Source of the DNA: Lachnospiraceae bacterium | GTDB taxonomy: Bacteria; Bacillota; Clostridia; Lachnospirales; Lachnospiraceae | Direction: 5' to 3' | DNA: 7,368 nucleotides | Assembly: GCA_021199405.1 (NCBI GenBank) | Contig: JAJQID010000220.1 | Span: 1 to 7,368, forward strand | Shown: positions 6,467-7,368 of the stretch, in pieces | Numbering within the stretch: the stretch's first letter is position 1 | Layout of the letters: each line of letters begins with the position of its first letter | Translations under genes and position numbers: made by a program | Notes under the pieces: model-generated | What the model saw: only the letters and a program-made list of their open reading frames with translations | What the model was told of the DNA's origin: nothing | The model's database searches: none

Positions 6467-6477
6467 TATAATGAATC

Positions 6478-6506
6478 AGTATAGCACGTTTCCGGCTGTA
6501 TGACCA
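6478..6506 (-). promoter_or_regulatory. Promoter of the gdpP-rplI-dnaB operon
   Basis: TGGTCA (6506-6501, four of six) and TATACT (6483-6478, five of six) are separated by 17 bases, and TGC directly before the -10 makes it an extended type. Transcription should start near 6471, giving a leader of about 83 nt with two hairpins. It is the best vegetative-type promoter in the window. Confidence 0.75.
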
Positions 6507-6570
6507 GCAGAAAATATCGCGAAAGCCGCTATTGAAAGGCTGCTATGAAGAATCCTGCTGCGGTGCTTTT

Positions 6571-7368
6571 TCAACTCACTCTTCCATGCTCCACAGAGTA
6601 CACCCTGTCCGCGATTCGCATGGTGGACTGCCTGTGGCTCACCAGCACAATGGTTTTATCCGCCTGCTCCTCCTTCAGAGATTTCAAAATAACTGCCTCA
6701 TTCAGGCTGTCCAGATTGCTGGTGGGCTCGTCTAAAAGGACAAAGGGCGCGTCATGGAGAAAGGCTCTGGCTAACCCCAGCCGCTGTCCCTCTCCTCCGG
6801 AAAGCGTATCTCCCAACTCGCCCACAGGCGTATCATATCCCTCCGGAAGGGTCATGATAAAATCATGAACGGAAGCCTTTCTGCAGGCCGCCTCAATCTC
6901 CTCATCGGAGGCATCAAGCTTCGCGATTCGCAGATTATTGCGGATACTGTCATGGAAAAGATGTGTCTCCTGAGTCACAAAGCTCTCCATATCCCTCAGA
7001 TTGGTGGTATTTATTTCATTGACATCCGTGTCAGAAATTTTTATTTTTCCCTGCCCTGTATTCCAGAAACGCATCAGAAGCTTTAACAGGGTGGACTTGC
7101 CGCTGTCGCTTTTTCCCACAATTCCAATGATCTGACGCTTAGGGAAATCCGCGCTGACATCCTTCAGAATCACCTCGTTCCCATAGGCGAAGGTCACATG
7201 CTCCGCCGCCGCGCCGTTGAACATGACCTCAGCTTTTCCCGTGATCTCCTCCGTCACCGGCGTCTCCTCCAGAATATCCAGCACCCGGTTTCCGGCAGCG
7301 AAGGTATTTTGCAGGGTACTGCCCAGAGCCGCCAGAGCCACCGCCGGGCCAAAGGAGGAAAACAGCGC
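6571..7368 (-). CDS. ABC transporter, C-terminal part with ATPase domain (CydC-like exporter subunit), 5' partial
   Basis: The frame is open to the right edge, so only the last 265 residues are seen. Fragment residues 1-35 (SSFGPAVALAALGSTLQ, then NRVLDILEE) are the end of an exporter-type membrane domain and its coupling to the ATPase. The ATPase domain is complete: Walker A GKSDSGKST (85-93), Q-loop VTQETHLF (131-138) followed by DSIRNNL, signature LSGGE (189-193), Walker B VLLDEP (210-215) with catalytic E214, and switch histidine in VSHR (H245). The closing SVEHGRVS is typical of fused membrane/ATPase exporters. The segment after the Q-loop and the signature GGEGQRLGLARAFL recall thiol-exporter CydC/CydD-like proteins, but the substrate cannot be read from this fragment. 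The stop TGA is at 6571-6573. No strong terminator follows; a weak stem AGCC/GGCT lies downstream. The GTG at 7341 is internal and is not a start. Confidence 0.92.
   Translation of the reverse strand, partial: ALFSSFGPAVALAALGSTLQNTFAAGNRVLDILEETPVTEEITGKAEVMFNGAAAEHVTFAYGNEVILKDVSADFPKRQIIGIVGKSDSGKSTLLKLLMRFWNTGQGKIKISDTDVNEINTTNLRDMESFVTQETHLFHDSIRNNLRIAKLDASDEEIEAACRKASVHDFIMTLPEGYDTPVGELGDTLSGGEGQRLGLARAFLHDAPFVLLDEPTSNLDSLNEAVILKSLKEEQADKTIVLVSHRQSTMRIADRVYSVEHGRVS

Noticed and set aside
6510..6570. Possible terminator for the ABC gene (AGCC/GGCT stem followed by a T-containing stretch)
   Set aside because: The stem is only four base pairs with a ten-base loop and the following sequence is interrupted by GCGATA, so it does not meet a usable standard.
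1..7368. CRISPR array, insertion sequence, phage or toxin-antitoxin system
   Set aside because: No spaced direct repeats, transposase motifs, terminal inverted repeats or small paired genes were seen; the content is core chromosomal plus a membrane protein.

Overview
The window looks like a chromosomal segment of a Gram-positive anaerobe of the class Clostridia, most likely Lachnospiraceae-like. The reasons are the Firmicutes gene order gdpP-rplI-dnaB, strong AGGAGG-type ribosome binding sites, intrinsic terminators with T-tracts, roughly balanced GC, and a MerR-type coiled-coil protein of a kind I associate with this group. The assignment is inference, because there is no rRNA or species marker here. 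Every gene I can support lies on the minus strand, so transcription runs from right to left. The long plus-strand reading frames are shadows of these genes.

Layout in the direction of transcription. (1) 7368-6571: the C-terminal part of an ABC exporter subunit, namely the end of its membrane domain and a complete ATPase domain. Its 5' end lies outside the window. (2) 6570-6389: an intergenic region with a good promoter (TGGTCA-N17-TATACT, extended -10) and a leader of about 83 nt. The leader holds two hairpins, the second touching the ribosome binding site. (3) 6388-2429: a compact three-gene operon. It encodes a GdpP-type cyclic-di-AMP phosphodiesterase, ribosomal protein L9 and the replicative helicase DnaB, with gaps of 30 and 39 bp, and it ends at a strong intrinsic terminator (2343-2383). 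(4) 2342-2190: a structured intergenic stretch with two more hairpins, the second followed by a T-tract, then a promoter. (5) 2189-1512: a MerR-type HTH protein with a variable linker and a basic C-terminal coiled coil, similar in architecture to RacA. (6) 1511-1309: a spacer with a promoter. (7) 1308-1: a polytopic membrane protein resembling the DUF6044/YkoS family. It runs off the left edge and is frameshifted at a run of eight G (plus-strand C, 681-688).

Functionally the centre is housekeeping: c-di-AMP turnover, the ribosome and replication-fork unwinding. The flanks carry the less ordinary signals. These are the G8 frameshift, which could be phase variation, a dead allele or a sequencing error; the stack of hairpins between dnaB and the MerR-like gene, which could include a small RNA; the RacA-like architecture next to a DNA-replication operon; and the hairpin against the gdpP ribosome binding site. 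I see no CRISPR array, insertion sequence, phage gene, tRNA or rRNA. I do not see a clearly new multi-gene system, and the items above are leads only.
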